A DNA stretch of 64,000 bases from positions 87,001-151,000 of the forward strand of contig JAOTOM010004371.1 in NCBI GenBank assembly GCA_034440615.1, given 5' to 3'. The notes beneath the pieces were generated by a model. The model was not told the origin of the DNA. It saw only the letters and a list, made by a program, of their open reading frames with translations, and made no database searches. A program made the translations under genes and the position numbers. The stretch is from Ashinkailepas kermadecensis (Eukaryota; Arthropoda; Thecostraca; Neolepadidae). Of the stretch, positions 1-19,485 are shown one piece after another; the first letter of the stretch is position 1; each line of letters begins with the position of its first letter.

Positions 1-1540
1 TTGGTTTGATAAGCCATTGCTTTTCATTTTATTAGCTTTTCCTTGCGATATAATTGTGTTGGACTATTTCGCAAACTGCTCAATTACACAAGCCACGTAA
101 CTCAGCTATCTGTTGCCGAATTGTCACCAAAATACTTCATGTAGTAGCGCATCTTTAACGGGGTTCACATGGCCCGAGACTGCAGTGGTGTTCACCAGCA
201 GGTTACCTCGCCACTTCGTTGCGCATCGCTCGCAAACGTTTAAAACCTACAGCAACGACTAGGCACCGGCATATGACGTGCAACATTGGCATGCGGCACT
301 CACTGTACGAGGCGACTAATGCGCTCCTCGGTCTCGCAACTGATCGGTGTCAGGTTGTATGCTGTCAGCCGTATATCATCAATAAACCGACCACTGTGCC
401 GCTCGCTAAATAATTTTGTTTCGTATGCAATCTGATATTGACCTGAGTTCGAAACCTTCTTCACAGCCTTCAGTATGTATATACCTTCAGTATCGGATGT
501 GATTTCAGTTTCAATTCCAGTGCTGGAACATGTATAAATCGATGGTTCAGCTGGTACAGATGGACTGTAGGCTTAACTTTCAATACAGAAGATCACGAGC
601 AAATGATAGGAATGTTCGGACAAAAAGTGGGAAGATTAAAATTCGAAGGAAAGGTCTACTTCTACGTAGAGAAAGAATGGCTTGAAAAGTGACAACACAA
701 AGGTACACCGATTCCGAAACCGTGTTGGTTGGGCCGCGTCCGTTTGGGATGGTTATTTAACATTTTATAATCATATACACAAGAGGATAGACTCGCACGG
801 GCTTCGCTTGCCCTTTACATTATGGTTATTGTGTCCGTGTCAACTACACCGACTCAATAAACCAATCCTGGAATGGTTTATGTAAGGATGCAAGTTCAAT
901 AAACTCAACACGTTGTATGAAAAAAAGAAAGCCATGTCATCCCATCATATCTCATTCCAGAGGAATTCGCAGAAAGCATATCGTACTTTACAGATCCATA
1001 TTCACCAGTGTTCAGCATCTCGTACCGTCTCCCTCGCTGCAATTACTGGGCCGGTGAAAGAATCGTTGGGTAAAAGTGTCAAAACCGTGCGAAGAAAACA
1101 TGACCGCATTTCAAATGGCGCGGGGAAGACGTAGGCAGCATGACGCCTCGGATGTTAACATGCAGCCTCTAGATAATTCAGCTACATCTCGATCCTTGTT
1201 CCGTGATTCTCGGATCAATCGTTGCGAAGTTTCAAGCGGACAAAAAGCGTGAGCGTCTAGTCGCTGTGAACAGTGGAGCAGCCAGTGTCTTGCTAGCGAG
1301 GGGCACACATTTTCCAAAGGCCCCAGCTGGATAAAGACCTCCTATAAATAAAACCCGTGTTTGTGCGCAATGCATGCAAGACACGAGACATGGCGGACGT
1401 TCGTTTTTGCGAGGGCCAACAGAAGAAAAAAAACGCGGATTGAGAGATATCAGAAAAGGAGAGCAATATTAGCGCCTCCCGCAACGAGCCGACCTTAAGC
1501 CCTGGAAGGACCAACCACCGACCGACCGGCTAGTCGGCGG
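1..1540. other. Unannotated AT-balanced DNA
   Basis: No repeat array, transposon motif, RNA gene or convincing exon was seen on either strand. Open frames are short (under about 75 residues) and show no family motif. It could be intron, intergenic DNA or old unrecognisable transposon sequence. Confidence 0.5.
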
Positions 1541-1975
1541 CTTGACATCTAGGCCACAGGAGACATTCCATTCCAGGGGTAGGAGAAGAGGTCGGGGGCC
1601 CACCGCCGCATGGCGCTTCCACCCCAGAAGTGGCTCCGACCACCGACGTTCGGAAGCGGTAGGGTAAGACACTTCTGGAGGTGGGTTCGGGTTCGGAAGG
1701 GTGTTTCTGGAGGTGTCCTGACGCCGGAGGAGCCCGTGTCCGGCTGAGACCCCTTCCCCCGGCTGTTGGAAGGGATCCTCACCGCCGCGGCCGGGTCCAG
1801 CTACAGACAGGAAGGCCCAAGGCCGCCGGAAGGCCCCTCTGCCGTTGGAAGGAGCCTTCGGCCCGCCTGTGCACCCGCCGGCCCGACGGGCGCACAGGCG
1901 CTGGAAAGGACCATGCAGCTGTATCAATGGGGCCTTCAGACCCCCTTTGGCTGCGCCTTTGGCGGTGAGTCGGGC
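1541..1975. repeat. GC-rich low-complexity block, degenerate repeat-like
   Basis: The block is rich in GGAAGG, GGCCC and CCGCC words and holds overlapping open frames on both strands (the longest about 218 residues on minus). Openness on both strands fits biased composition better than coding. Words such as GGAAGG with GGCCC and TTGGAAGG recur every few tens of bases, so it may be a badly decayed minisatellite. A loosely similar GC-rich decayed block lies at 59,060-59,560, but I could not align them with confidence. Confidence 0.4.
1864..1900. repeat. GC-rich inverted repeat (hairpin)
   Basis: Left arm CGCCTGTGCACCCG (1,864-1,877) pairs with right arm CGGGCGCACAGGCG (1,887-1,900), 13 of 14 positions, around a 9-base loop. 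Confidence 0.75.
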
Positions 1976-3800
1976 CGGATTAGGTCCTTTGATCATCTTT
2001 GTTTTCGTACATACATGGGGGTTGGTTTCGTCGGGCTTCAACCTTGTTCGCAACGATATAAATCGTAGTCTGATTTCTAAATACAACTTCGTCACGCCTA
2101 AGCGACGCAGCCATGTGTCTTCCACAATTAGCTAGATGATAATATTCATCAATATAGTGAATGTGTCCTAGATCTCCTGACTGTATTATGTTTTTCGCAG
2201 CACTACAGTTAATTGCTCTTCGAAGGCTCGTAGAGGCGCAGCATCTGAATCCCTTGGTGCGGACTGCTACGTGCAATAACGACTCGAGTACAGTTTACTC
2301 CTGGAAGTAGGCAGAGAGAAGTAGCTGGCCTGCCACTTCAGCTTGCAGCCGCCCTCGTGTGGTGTTGTCATAACTGGGAACAGTTGCCCCGCTCTCCAGT
2401 GCTGGGAACAGGTGAATTGGATTTCCGGTGGCCACTACACACCTCTCCAGCGCTTTTAGTGACGCAGCAGATGCCGTGAAGTGGTTAATGAGACAGCCGA
2501 CGCCATGTCATGTGGAACATAGGGTGAGAGTGATGGCGACCTCACCGATCGATAGCTACACACAGAGATTATACAGGTCATACAGGTACATACATGCGTT
2601 TAGAGACACAGATGATAGCGTTTGATTCATGGGAAGGTTGGCTTTTAGCTGGCAAAAATTAGGTCTTTAGTTGGTTTAGTTCAATTTTAGTTGGCTTTCG
2701 GCTGGCAAAATGTGCATTTGCCTATGCCGGTGGCCAATGCATGTGCATCCACAACAGAACATGCAATTTCAGATGGGTGCAAATATCACCAGCTTAGGAT
2801 GAGGCCATCCTACCTAATTGTGCCTATCTAGGCACATATTCGCCAAGGTAGGGGTGATTGAGCTGAACACCGAGAACTCAATGGATGGCGTAGCTTTGAT
2901 ATAAACTGAAGATACCAGTGTGGTAATAATACTCCTCAATGATTAGCACTGTCCAATAGCAAGGCATGGTAAATATGAGATAGAATATCACTGGAAATAG
3001 CCATCATTTTCAACTACATACATCCACACTAAGATTAGCAATGGCTATGTTATTTGGTATGTCCATCAGAGAACGTCAATGAATGTTGTTGTCATGTACC
3101 TGGAGTATTAGGGATTCACCTGCATTCCCAAAAGAATAGAAAGTTATACAATTTGTGCACCACCCAGCTACAGTGCGTCTTATAGTCATGCAGGTTTTGC
3201 CACAGGTAGTAGGTACCTACTACTTAATTGTTATTTAGGGACCCTCAGGTATGCGATCCTGATATAGCTACTAAATACCTTTAAGAAAGCCGTTTCTCAC
3301 ATCAAGTCCCATTTTGCATTCTTTGATTCTTTTCCTTAGCAGCATGAATATCAAGGAAGCTGTCTATGCTAATCATGCTGTTTTTCCTAACCTGTCTGCA
3401 CTGATTGATGTTATGGTCCTTGCTATAACCATATATTTTACCGATGGCTACGGGAAATTTGGAATGAGCACCTAAATAGCACACTTGGTGCTCGACATAT
3501 TTTGAACTATGCACGCAGTCATAGTTGTCCTTAGTATGACACACGAAGAAATATGCTACTAAACATGGCCATCATGGTCGTTGATTTCTGAAGATTATTG
3601 CGGGGAGGGGGGGGGCACAGCACATGAAGGCAATGACCGGCCCGAAATTTATTGGGGGCACACTCCGTAGGGTCCCATGTTGAAAGTTGAAATTATACAT
3701 GGGGGGGAAAGCCAACATTGAAGGGCACGTGTCCCTTGAAAAGTATATAAAACAACACCCATGATGGCAATTCATTTTTGGCGCGAGAATCTTTGCCTAG
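1976..3800. other. Unannotated stretch with a short local duplication
   Basis: No gene was recognised. Around 2,636-2,709 the phrase TTGGCTTTTAGCTGGCAAAA recurs about 50 bases later as TTGGCTTTCGGCTGGCAAAA. A G-run at about 3,603-3,615 and the GGG-rich stretch up to 3,735 resemble the end of a dispersed repeat, because AGTTGAAATTATACATGGGG here echoes CTTGAAATTATGTGGGG near 58,839. An 80-residue minus-strand open frame (3,302-3,544) matches no family I recognise. Confidence 0.4.
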
Positions 3801-3831
3801 TACGCAGTTAGGCAATTAGCCTAACTGCGTA
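3801..3831. repeat. Perfect 13-bp inverted repeat with 5-base loop
   Basis: TACGCAGTTAGGC (3,801-3,813), loop AATTA, then its exact reverse complement GCCTAACTGCGTA (3,819-3,831). The word AGGCAATTAGC spans the loop and is repeated directly after the hairpin (3,831-3,841). As RNA it would fold to a 13-bp stem. No tail or transposon end is evident nearby. Confidence 0.9.
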
Positions 3832-3969
3832 GGCAATTAGCAGTAATGAGAGCTGAATATTTGTTTACAGTACAATTTCCTTATCAGCTAGCTACTAGTG
3901 GGTAGGAGGTGGAAAGGAATAGGGGCGAACGAGCGCCTTGCTAGCTGATCTACCTTAATTCTAACCCGG

Positions 3970-4745
3970 AGATGTCAGTACCTACCAGTCAATGGATAAA
4001 TAATCGCGCGCTGATGCGTCGTCCCCATCATTTTCCACGTGCCCACGTCAACACGCCAGTGGACCCGTCTCGCCTGGCGGCACCCCTCGCCTTCCGCCAT
4101 GCCGTGGTTTCAGTTCTGCTTCTGTCCTCCAGCGCCGCATCGGCCGGCGGTCTCGCTGACGTCACGTGGCGAGCAGGCCACCCAGGCGCCGCCCACCCAC
4201 TCGCAGGTAACCGACAGTGACGTGCAGCGACGTGGCACCGCCCGATTGGCTTCCTCGGCTCTGTGCTGGCGTAACGGCGCGCACTGTTCAATGTTCATGC
4301 CAGCTGCTCCCTCGCCCGGCCGTGACTCGGCGCCTTTACCGCCGTGGCTGCACCGCTTGCGCGCTGTCTCCCCGGCCCGCCGCTGCATGCCCACTAATGC
4401 GTGCGAGTGCTCTCGATGGCGTATCCAGCCAGCGTTTGGTTTGGAGGGGCTACCGGCGTTGGGAGGGAAGCCGCTAGCCGTTCAGTCGCGGCTACTCATC
4501 AACGTCAGCACGGCGGAGTTGCTCTCCAGCCGGCACCAGACCGAATGACAGCCGGTGTGCAAACATAATGGAGCGGCTGGCCAGGGGCGGTGTTTCCTGA
4601 AACACTTACAGCCATCCTCGACGCAGCTGTACTTGTGAAGTGGATCGAGATCGGGAACTCTCGCCGCTCACAGCTCTCCGAAGCAATACTGGAGCCGATG
4701 TGGCTCCGCACCGCTTGGCTCGGCAGGCTGGCGCTAGTAGTTCGC
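3970..4745. promoter_or_regulatory. CpG-rich, promoter-like block
   Basis: The block is dense in CpG, unlike the sequence on either side. Between 4,150 and 4,250 it holds a full palindromic CRE TGACGTCA (4,157-4,164) overlapping an E-box CACGTG (4,163-4,168), further ACGT half sites, and a CCGCCC box directly beside an inverted CCAAT (CCGCCCGATTGGCT, about 4,238-4,251). A splice-donor-like CAG|GTAACC lies at about 4,204. These are classic parts of a CpG-island promoter. No coding exon is recognisable next to it: the 169-residue open frame (4,039-4,548, plus) is low-complexity and overlaps others on both strands. Direction of transcription is unknown. It could also be GC-rich repeat DNA. Confidence 0.45.
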
Positions 4746-5430
4746 TAGAGTACCGCGATATGAACCGCTCGCTGCATGGAGCGCTCAGTACTGCTTGAGA
4801 CAGCAATATCCGCTGTCAAGGGTCGCTGAACACTGCGACCTGCCTGACCTGATTTCGCAGATTCCGCAAGACATGACCTGATTTCGCAGCTTTTGTATTT
4901 TCCATTTTCGTGGGGTGACACCTGTCGTTTTTTTCTTCTCCACATTTCGTTTTGTTTCGTTTTCGTTCCACACTCGTTACTCCACGTGCTTTTCGTCTTC
5001 GTCGTACTTTCGTTCCCTGTACTTCTGTGTGCTTTTTGTGTTTGTGTAGATTTTGTTAGGAAGGGTATTTTTGAAAGGTAAATTATACAAGAAAGAAGAA
5101 ACGTAAAGAGGACCTCGTCCTCATCTCGCCTCCGCACTCCGAATCCAAATTTCCCCCACTGACCATATCTGATGATGGTCGCGCGAACCCTGACTTTGCC
5201 CCTGACGCTCACTCCCTTGATACCACCGCTGTTTATCCAGGATGAACTGTTCCTTTGGATGATGCCATGAAATCCCATTATACCTCGCCGACCCTTGCTC
5301 GTCTCAAGACCACGACCACGTCTCACGATCCCCACCAGACCAACACATTCCACGCCGTTGACCCATGCTCGAACCAGACCACGCCCCCACCCCCTCCCAA
5401 CCATCGAATAATATCCACCGAACCCTACCT
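4746..5430. other. Unannotated stretch with pyrimidine-rich segment
   Basis: Bases about 4,920-5,060 are T-rich on plus with repeated TTTCGTT words. A 283-residue minus-strand frame (4,745-5,596) crosses low-complexity sequence and has no recognised motif. No gene is called. Confidence 0.35.
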
Positions 5431-5890
5431 TGACAGTGCTGGCTCGAGGATTGCTTGACATAGTCGTGAAGCCTGTCGAGGAAACTGTTTCTGTCAGTGG
5501 TATCAAAGTTTGCTGGCCAGCTAAACAACTCCTCGCAATCTGCTTATTAGTCAATCCTGACATCGAAGCACTTGCCAACGAAACCCTTATCATCAATCAA
5601 TACCCAAACCCGAGCTCAGACAAAAGCCCTCCACCGCACCACAACCTTTTGTGGTAAATCCGTCACAATCACTCTCCATTCAAACCGCAACGTATGCTAA
5701 AATATTTAAGACACCCAAATCCACAAAATTTACTTCATTGAAACCATGAACGAGACGGAACCCGCAGTATCATACGTGATGGTAGGCGCCGTTCATGGGT
5801 ATCTTATTTGCAGCAACTTACATATCAAAACCTTGAAACAAAATCTGACAATTAATCCGCCGTTTGTCCGGACGCTCCCCATTTAATTAA
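5430..5890 (+). other. Possible decayed LINE sequence upstream of the linker fragment
   Basis: An open frame of about 75 residues (5,430-5,657) and its frame-shifted continuation lie directly upstream of the recognised Jockey linker piece in the same orientation. I cannot match it to a gag or endonuclease motif, so membership in the same element is inferred from position only. Confidence 0.25.
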
Positions 5891-6164
5891 CTCCCGGAAC
5901 TCAACATTCGGAATATCACCATTAAAGGGCCACACACAGAAGTAAATACCATATTTGATACCATCGCCCACAATAGCTCTGACTGCAATTACAGACCTGG
6001 TTTCATGCAAAATGCACAAAACACCTTTCACACCAATTTCACTCTATTCGATTCAGCCAACACTGAAACATACAATGCTTCTTTTCAGATTTCTGAACTT
6101 ACGAATGCCATCTTCTGCGCTGGCGATACTTCCGTAGGGCCCGACAATTTACATTGTTCTTAAG
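5891..6164 (+). pseudogene. Jockey-type LINE ORF2 linker fragment
   Basis: Reading from 5,891 on plus, the frame stays open to a stop at about 6,164. It encodes a stretch resembling the region between endonuclease and reverse transcriptase of Jockey/I-type LINEs. Diagnostic words are SDCNYRPGF, then ETYNASF, then SELTNAI, ending in SVGPDNLHCS. In intact relatives the last word reads ...GPDNIHY... and leads into the RT fingers. The RT that should follow is not recognisable. The piece is about 90 residues, against about 900 or more for a full ORF2. This is a dead fragment; assignment rests on motif recognition from memory. Confidence 0.55.
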
Positions 6165-8160
<1,996 letters not shown>

Positions 8161-9060
8161 CAGCGTCATGCTTCACCCGTGCCGTGTCCTCGATCAGATC
8201 CTCACACCCAGTCTCCCAGGTCCCTGCAGAAGAAGCAGCGTCATGCTTCACCCGTGCCGTGTCCTCGATCAGATCCTCACACCCAGTCCCCGAGGTCCTT
8301 GCAGGAGAAGCAGCGTCATGCTCCACCCGTGCCATGTCTTCGATCAGATCCTCACACCCAGTCCCCGAGGTCCCTGCAGAAGAAGCAGCGTCATGCTTCA
8401 CCCGTGCCGTGTCCTCGATCAGATACTCACACCCAGTCTCCGAGGTCCTTGCAGAAGAAGCAGCGTCATGCTTCACCCGTGCCGTGTCCTCGATCAGATC
8501 CTCACACCCAGTCTCCCAGGTCCCTGCAGAAGAAGCAGCGTCATGCTTCACCCGTGCCGTGTCCTCGATCAGATCCTCACACCCAGTCTCCCAGGTCCTT
8601 GAAGAAGCAGCGTCATGCGTCACCCGTGCCGTGTCCTCGATCAGATCCTCACACCCAGTCTCCCAGGTCCCTGCAGGAGAAGCAGCGTCATGCTTCACCC
8701 GTGCCGTGTCCTCGATCAGATCCTCACACCCAGTCTCCCAGGTCCCTGCAGGAGAAGCAGCGTCATGCTTCACCCGTGCCGTGTCCTCGATCAGATCCTC
8801 ACACCCAGTCCCCGAGGTCCCTGCAGAAGAAGCAGCGTCATGCTTCACCCGTGCCGTGTCCTCGATCAGATCCTCACACCCAGTCTCCCAGGTCCCTGCA
8901 GGAGAAGCAGCGTCATGCTCCACCCGTGCCGTGTCCTCGATCAGATCCTCACACCCAGTCTCCCAGGTCCCTGCAGGAGAAGCAGCGTCATGCTTCACCC
9001 GTGCCGTGTCCTCGATCAGATCCTCACACCCAGTCTCCGAGGTCCTTGCAGAAGAAGAAG
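8161..9060. repeat. 75-bp minisatellite, about 12 units
   Basis: Units start with CAGCGTCATGCTTCACCCG (8,161, 8,236, 8,311 and so on, 75 bp apart). Each holds the core CAGATCCTCACACCCAGTC. Unit identity is very high. One unit near 8,600 is 3 bp shorter, so the 25-residue frame is kept (plus strand 8,109-9,122, 337 residues, motif ASCFTRAVSSIRSSHP). The other two plus frames and a minus frame (284 residues) are also open across the array, because 75 is divisible by 3 and the unit lacks stops. Coding is therefore not shown. The core is shared with the 27-bp array at 19,486-20,698. Confidence 0.95.
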
Positions 9061-9760
9061 AGTCTAGCTTTCAAGCTAAGAGCTGCACGAAAACGAACGC
9101 GGTACCATCAGAAAGCCATTGACGAAGAGGTTACGAAATGGTCTTGCTTAAATTTTTGTATATTTGTGAAACTCAATATGTCAGTTTTGGGAAAAAGTTG
9201 ATATTCAACAACATTTTATATCGGCATATTCGCGTAGCTTAGTTGGTGTATCGCAACCTTGACCATATTTATACTTCAAATCTCTAAAAAGCATAACAAC
9301 AGAAGTGTATATGTAGGCTTAGCCCACATTGCGCACTTTATCGTGACCTGACATCAGGCCACTTGGCGGAGGTGAAACAAACTAGATACAGAACATCTCG
9401 TGATACTTCTGCATGCATACCAAGCAAAAAATAATGTTGGAAGGGCGTGCATATTATAAAATGAGGGAAAGTTCCCGAAAATAGACCAAAATTGGCTTTG
9501 ATCTCAAGTCGCTGTCGGGACACCAAACAAAAATCAGAGATAACGTTTTGGAAGCACTGCCCAATCGCACTCACGTAGCAAGTTTGATTTCAATATCTCT
9601 TTATGTATGAGTTATCGATCCTCAAACATTGTTGGAAAAGGAAGTGCTCTTGGCAATACGAGCGACTTGTTTGATTAATATTGTTATTTTACATAGTTTC
9701 AAGGTCATGCTAGGTCATAGAGGTCAAATCAGGTCAAGTTCATGACAGGTTAATGGACCA
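9061..9760. mobile_element. Right flank of dispersed minisatellite-bearing repeat, copy A
   Basis: From about 9,068 the sequence aligns along its length with 20,735-21,300 (copy B). Examples are GAAAGCCATTGACGA against GAAAGCCTTCGACGA, TCGTGACCTGACATCAGGCC against TCGTGACTTGGCCTCAAGTC, CCAAAATTGG in both, and ATCGATCCTCAAACATT against ATCGATTCTCAAGCATT, all in the same order and at similar spacing. It ends in a run of AGGTCA half sites (9,699-9,736). No ORF or terminal repeat was found, so it may be a non-autonomous element or an old segmental duplication. Confidence 0.7.
9699..9736 (+). promoter_or_regulatory. Four direct AGGTCA half sites (DR4-DR3-DR4)
   Basis: AGGTCA starts at 9,702, 9,712, 9,721 and 9,731, giving spacers of 4, 3 and 4 bases. 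The first is an extended TCAAGGTCA (9,699-9,707), the monomer site of FTZ-F1/ERR-type receptors. Direct repeats of AGGTCA with 3 or 4 bases are known nuclear-receptor dimer sites. Function here is inferred only. Confidence 0.6.
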
Positions 9761-9932
9761 AACTTGGTAAAATGGAAGCTTGTCATAAGTGCAAATGGCT
9801 GTCATGCGATTCATGCCATTTTGCATGTTACTCCCCACACATCCTGAAAACTACTGTTTTTGCCACTGTGAACCTCAGCGTATCCATATTTCATTCATGC
9901 ACTTCAGCCCTTTCTTCACCAATCCGATTGCG

Positions 9933-9970
9933 CCGGGCCGCCCGCCTGACCAGTCGGGCGGGCGGCCCGG
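9933..9970. repeat. GC-rich inverted repeat, 18-bp arms
   Basis: CCGGGCCGCCCGCCTGAC (9,933-9,950), two-base centre, then GTCGGGCGGGCGGCCCGG (9,953-9,970); 17 of 18 positions pair. As RNA or single-stranded DNA it would be extremely stable. Confidence 0.92.
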
Positions 9971-9989
9971 TTCCGGTAACTGGAACCGG
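9967..9989. repeat. Second, overlapping inverted repeat
   Basis: CCGGTTCC (9,967-9,974) and GGAACCGG (9,982-9,989) are exact complements around a 7-base loop. The left arm shares its first four bases with the right arm of the 18-bp hairpin, so the two full stems cannot form together. Confidence 0.85.
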
Positions 9990-12215
9990 TAATTGACCTG
10001 ACAAAGTGCCGATATTTAGGTAACCTGAGTTGAAATACCGCTTTCATCATCTGTATTGCGCTATTAGGCATTTCCAAAACATAATTGAAGCCCATTTTTG
10101 AGCACTTAAACACAATCGCAGCGATCCATAACAACGTCAAGCCAAGCCACGCAAAACAAGCAAAATGCAACGTATTTGACCATATTTGTCCTTGAGGATA
10201 TTGATCTAGGGTCATGAAATGTGCACACAATAGAGATCACCACCGCACCCATCTACACTTAAAATTAATTTACTCCAACTTTAAGAGGAGCCGAGATCTT
10301 AGGGGACGGAATCCGCCCCCCTCCAGCGCGTGTACTTTTCAGAGGGCTTCAAGGGCGCAACTGCTCCATGTTTAAAAAAAAATATTCGCAAAAGGTGTAT
10401 CATCGGCTAAGGCAAACAGCGTCTTGATGCCACTTGACCTCGATGGACACTAGCAAACTGCTTGATGGTGGCGTCACCCCCACTGGCATGGAAGTGTTAA
10501 CCTCTCCGATTTCCCCCGAGTGAAGATTTGATGGTGACTCCCACCTATATACTGCATTAGTGTGCTGACCTCTCCAATTTCCTTCGAGTTGGGGCATCCA
10601 TTTCCCACCATTCTTCGTACTTTCGGGTTGGACAACTTTCCTTCCCTCGAAATAGGATTAGCATGTGCCGACAAAACAGGACATCAAGCGATATAATTTC
10701 GGATAATGTTCGACGTTAGATGACCATACAAATTGGGAAAGTCACCTTTTCTTCTTTGCCTTATAATGAGTCGTTACCGAACAAGGAGGATGCCTTGAAC
10801 CCCCATCTGTGTTCGCTTCTACCTGGAAGTGCACTAAAAAACTATAACTCAGTAATGCAATGGTGTGCCAGTCACGCTTTTCGCTTCAATGTCAATTATA
10901 AGTGCGATTCTGCTGGAAGGAGGTAGCAATAGCTGGCACCATGTTCAAGGTTGGGCCGGACAATGCTTTCTGACGGCGGAAGTCATATTTCACTGTTCGG
11001 AAGCCAACTGTGTCAAATCTAATGCCACTCTGCCAATGTATTTCTTGAGCTGTCGCCGTTTCAATGGTCGTCGTGTACATAGTTGAGTTCAAAATCCATT
11101 CCAACATTCAATGAAATGCATTCAATTCAACACATTGATGCGAACAAATGCAACGCATTGCAGCAAATGATGATGAGGTCAGGATGAGGTGATGATGATG
11201 AGGACGGGGTGCATCATAAATTATGAGGTCAGGCTCTTGCGCAATGCCGCAGGTGTAGCTTCCTACGCGTTGCACCTCATCAATATGCATTTCATATTAA
11301 TATCAATAAAATGTTAAGCTTAACATGAGACACAATTTGGGCGTCCCTCAATCGATTTCAGCCCTACCACTGCCTCTATGTGTTGGCTTCCCAACGGCAT
11401 CGACACTCCCGACCCCATCAATCGATCTATTTATCGGGAGTTTGCTAGAGTAAGTGGAGTATCCAAGTTGGAACATTGCAGTAATATAATGCGGTGTGCG
11501 GACACACCTCCACCACTTCTTCAACTATTGGTGAAGCCCGTCGACCGGCAACTCATCATTCGTGCCATACAATCCTGGCAGCAGCCATGAATTGGAACTG
11601 TCGCCACTACTCGACACAAATCACGTTAACGCTGCCTGAGCCAGCCTCTTCCATCCATCACGCAGACTCTCGAAGTGCCCCCGGAGCATTGGAACTGCTC
11701 GGGGACCAACCACTTCCCCTCTCCCATCCCTGCTCGGACGCAATTTTCTGGTGACATCCCTGAATCAGCACCTTCACCACCCTTAAGCATCCCGGATGAC
11801 ATTCCTAAATTGGCACCTCCACCGCCCAGAGAAACTCCCTGATGCTACTTTTGAATCAGCTTCTCATCCTTCCAGATACAAAATACTGGAAGTGGCCAAG
11901 AAGCGGCACATCCATCGGCTTGTCCAGGCAGATCTCTCGCGATGCCGATAAATTGGTGTTTAATTAACCACAGGATGCAGTCAGCTACTCTTGAAGGTGT
12001 TTAAGGCTAAATCAAGGGTTCGGTGTTATGTGTAGCAAACAAGTAGCAATGGAATAATGCGTTTGTATTAACTTCGCCATGTATAGTTATGAACTTTGGA
12101 CCAATTTTGTATCCACATTACACAAAATAAATGGAAGATTAATCAGTAGAATATTGTCATTGAAAAAGAAACTGATCGCTGCTGAAGTTAGCGTCGTATT
12201 TGGCCTGAGCAACAT
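9990..12215. other. Unannotated stretch
   Basis: No gene was called. At about 10,289-10,314 the phrase GAGATCTTAGGGGACGGAAT, followed by CCGCCC, matches 45,237-45,260 in 23 of about 26 positions. A plus-strand stretch near 10,835-10,905 (ending MQWCASHAFRFNVNYK) faintly resembles the region after the RT active site of a LINE, but is too short to call. A proline-rich open stretch near 11,750-11,850 (GDIPESAPSPP) is unidentified. Confidence 0.4.
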
Positions 12216-12225
12216 AAACACACAC

Positions 12226-12274
<49 letters not shown>

Positions 12275-12280
12275 ACACAC
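12216..12280. repeat. (AC)n microsatellite
   Basis: About 65 bases of AC dinucleotide with an AAAC interruption near 12,226, running directly into a TA tract. Confidence 0.95.

Positions 12281-19485
<7,205 letters not shown>

Noticed and set aside
1980..2276. Minus frame with AAKNIIQSGDLGHIHYIDEY, reminiscent of an oxidoreductase fragment
   Set aside because: Only one short word is suggestive. No nucleotide-binding motif or neighbouring exon supports it.
10720..11107. Possible LINE RT fragment near ALKNYNSVMQWCASHAFRFN
   Set aside because: Too short and without a YADD-type motif or neighbouring blocks in order.
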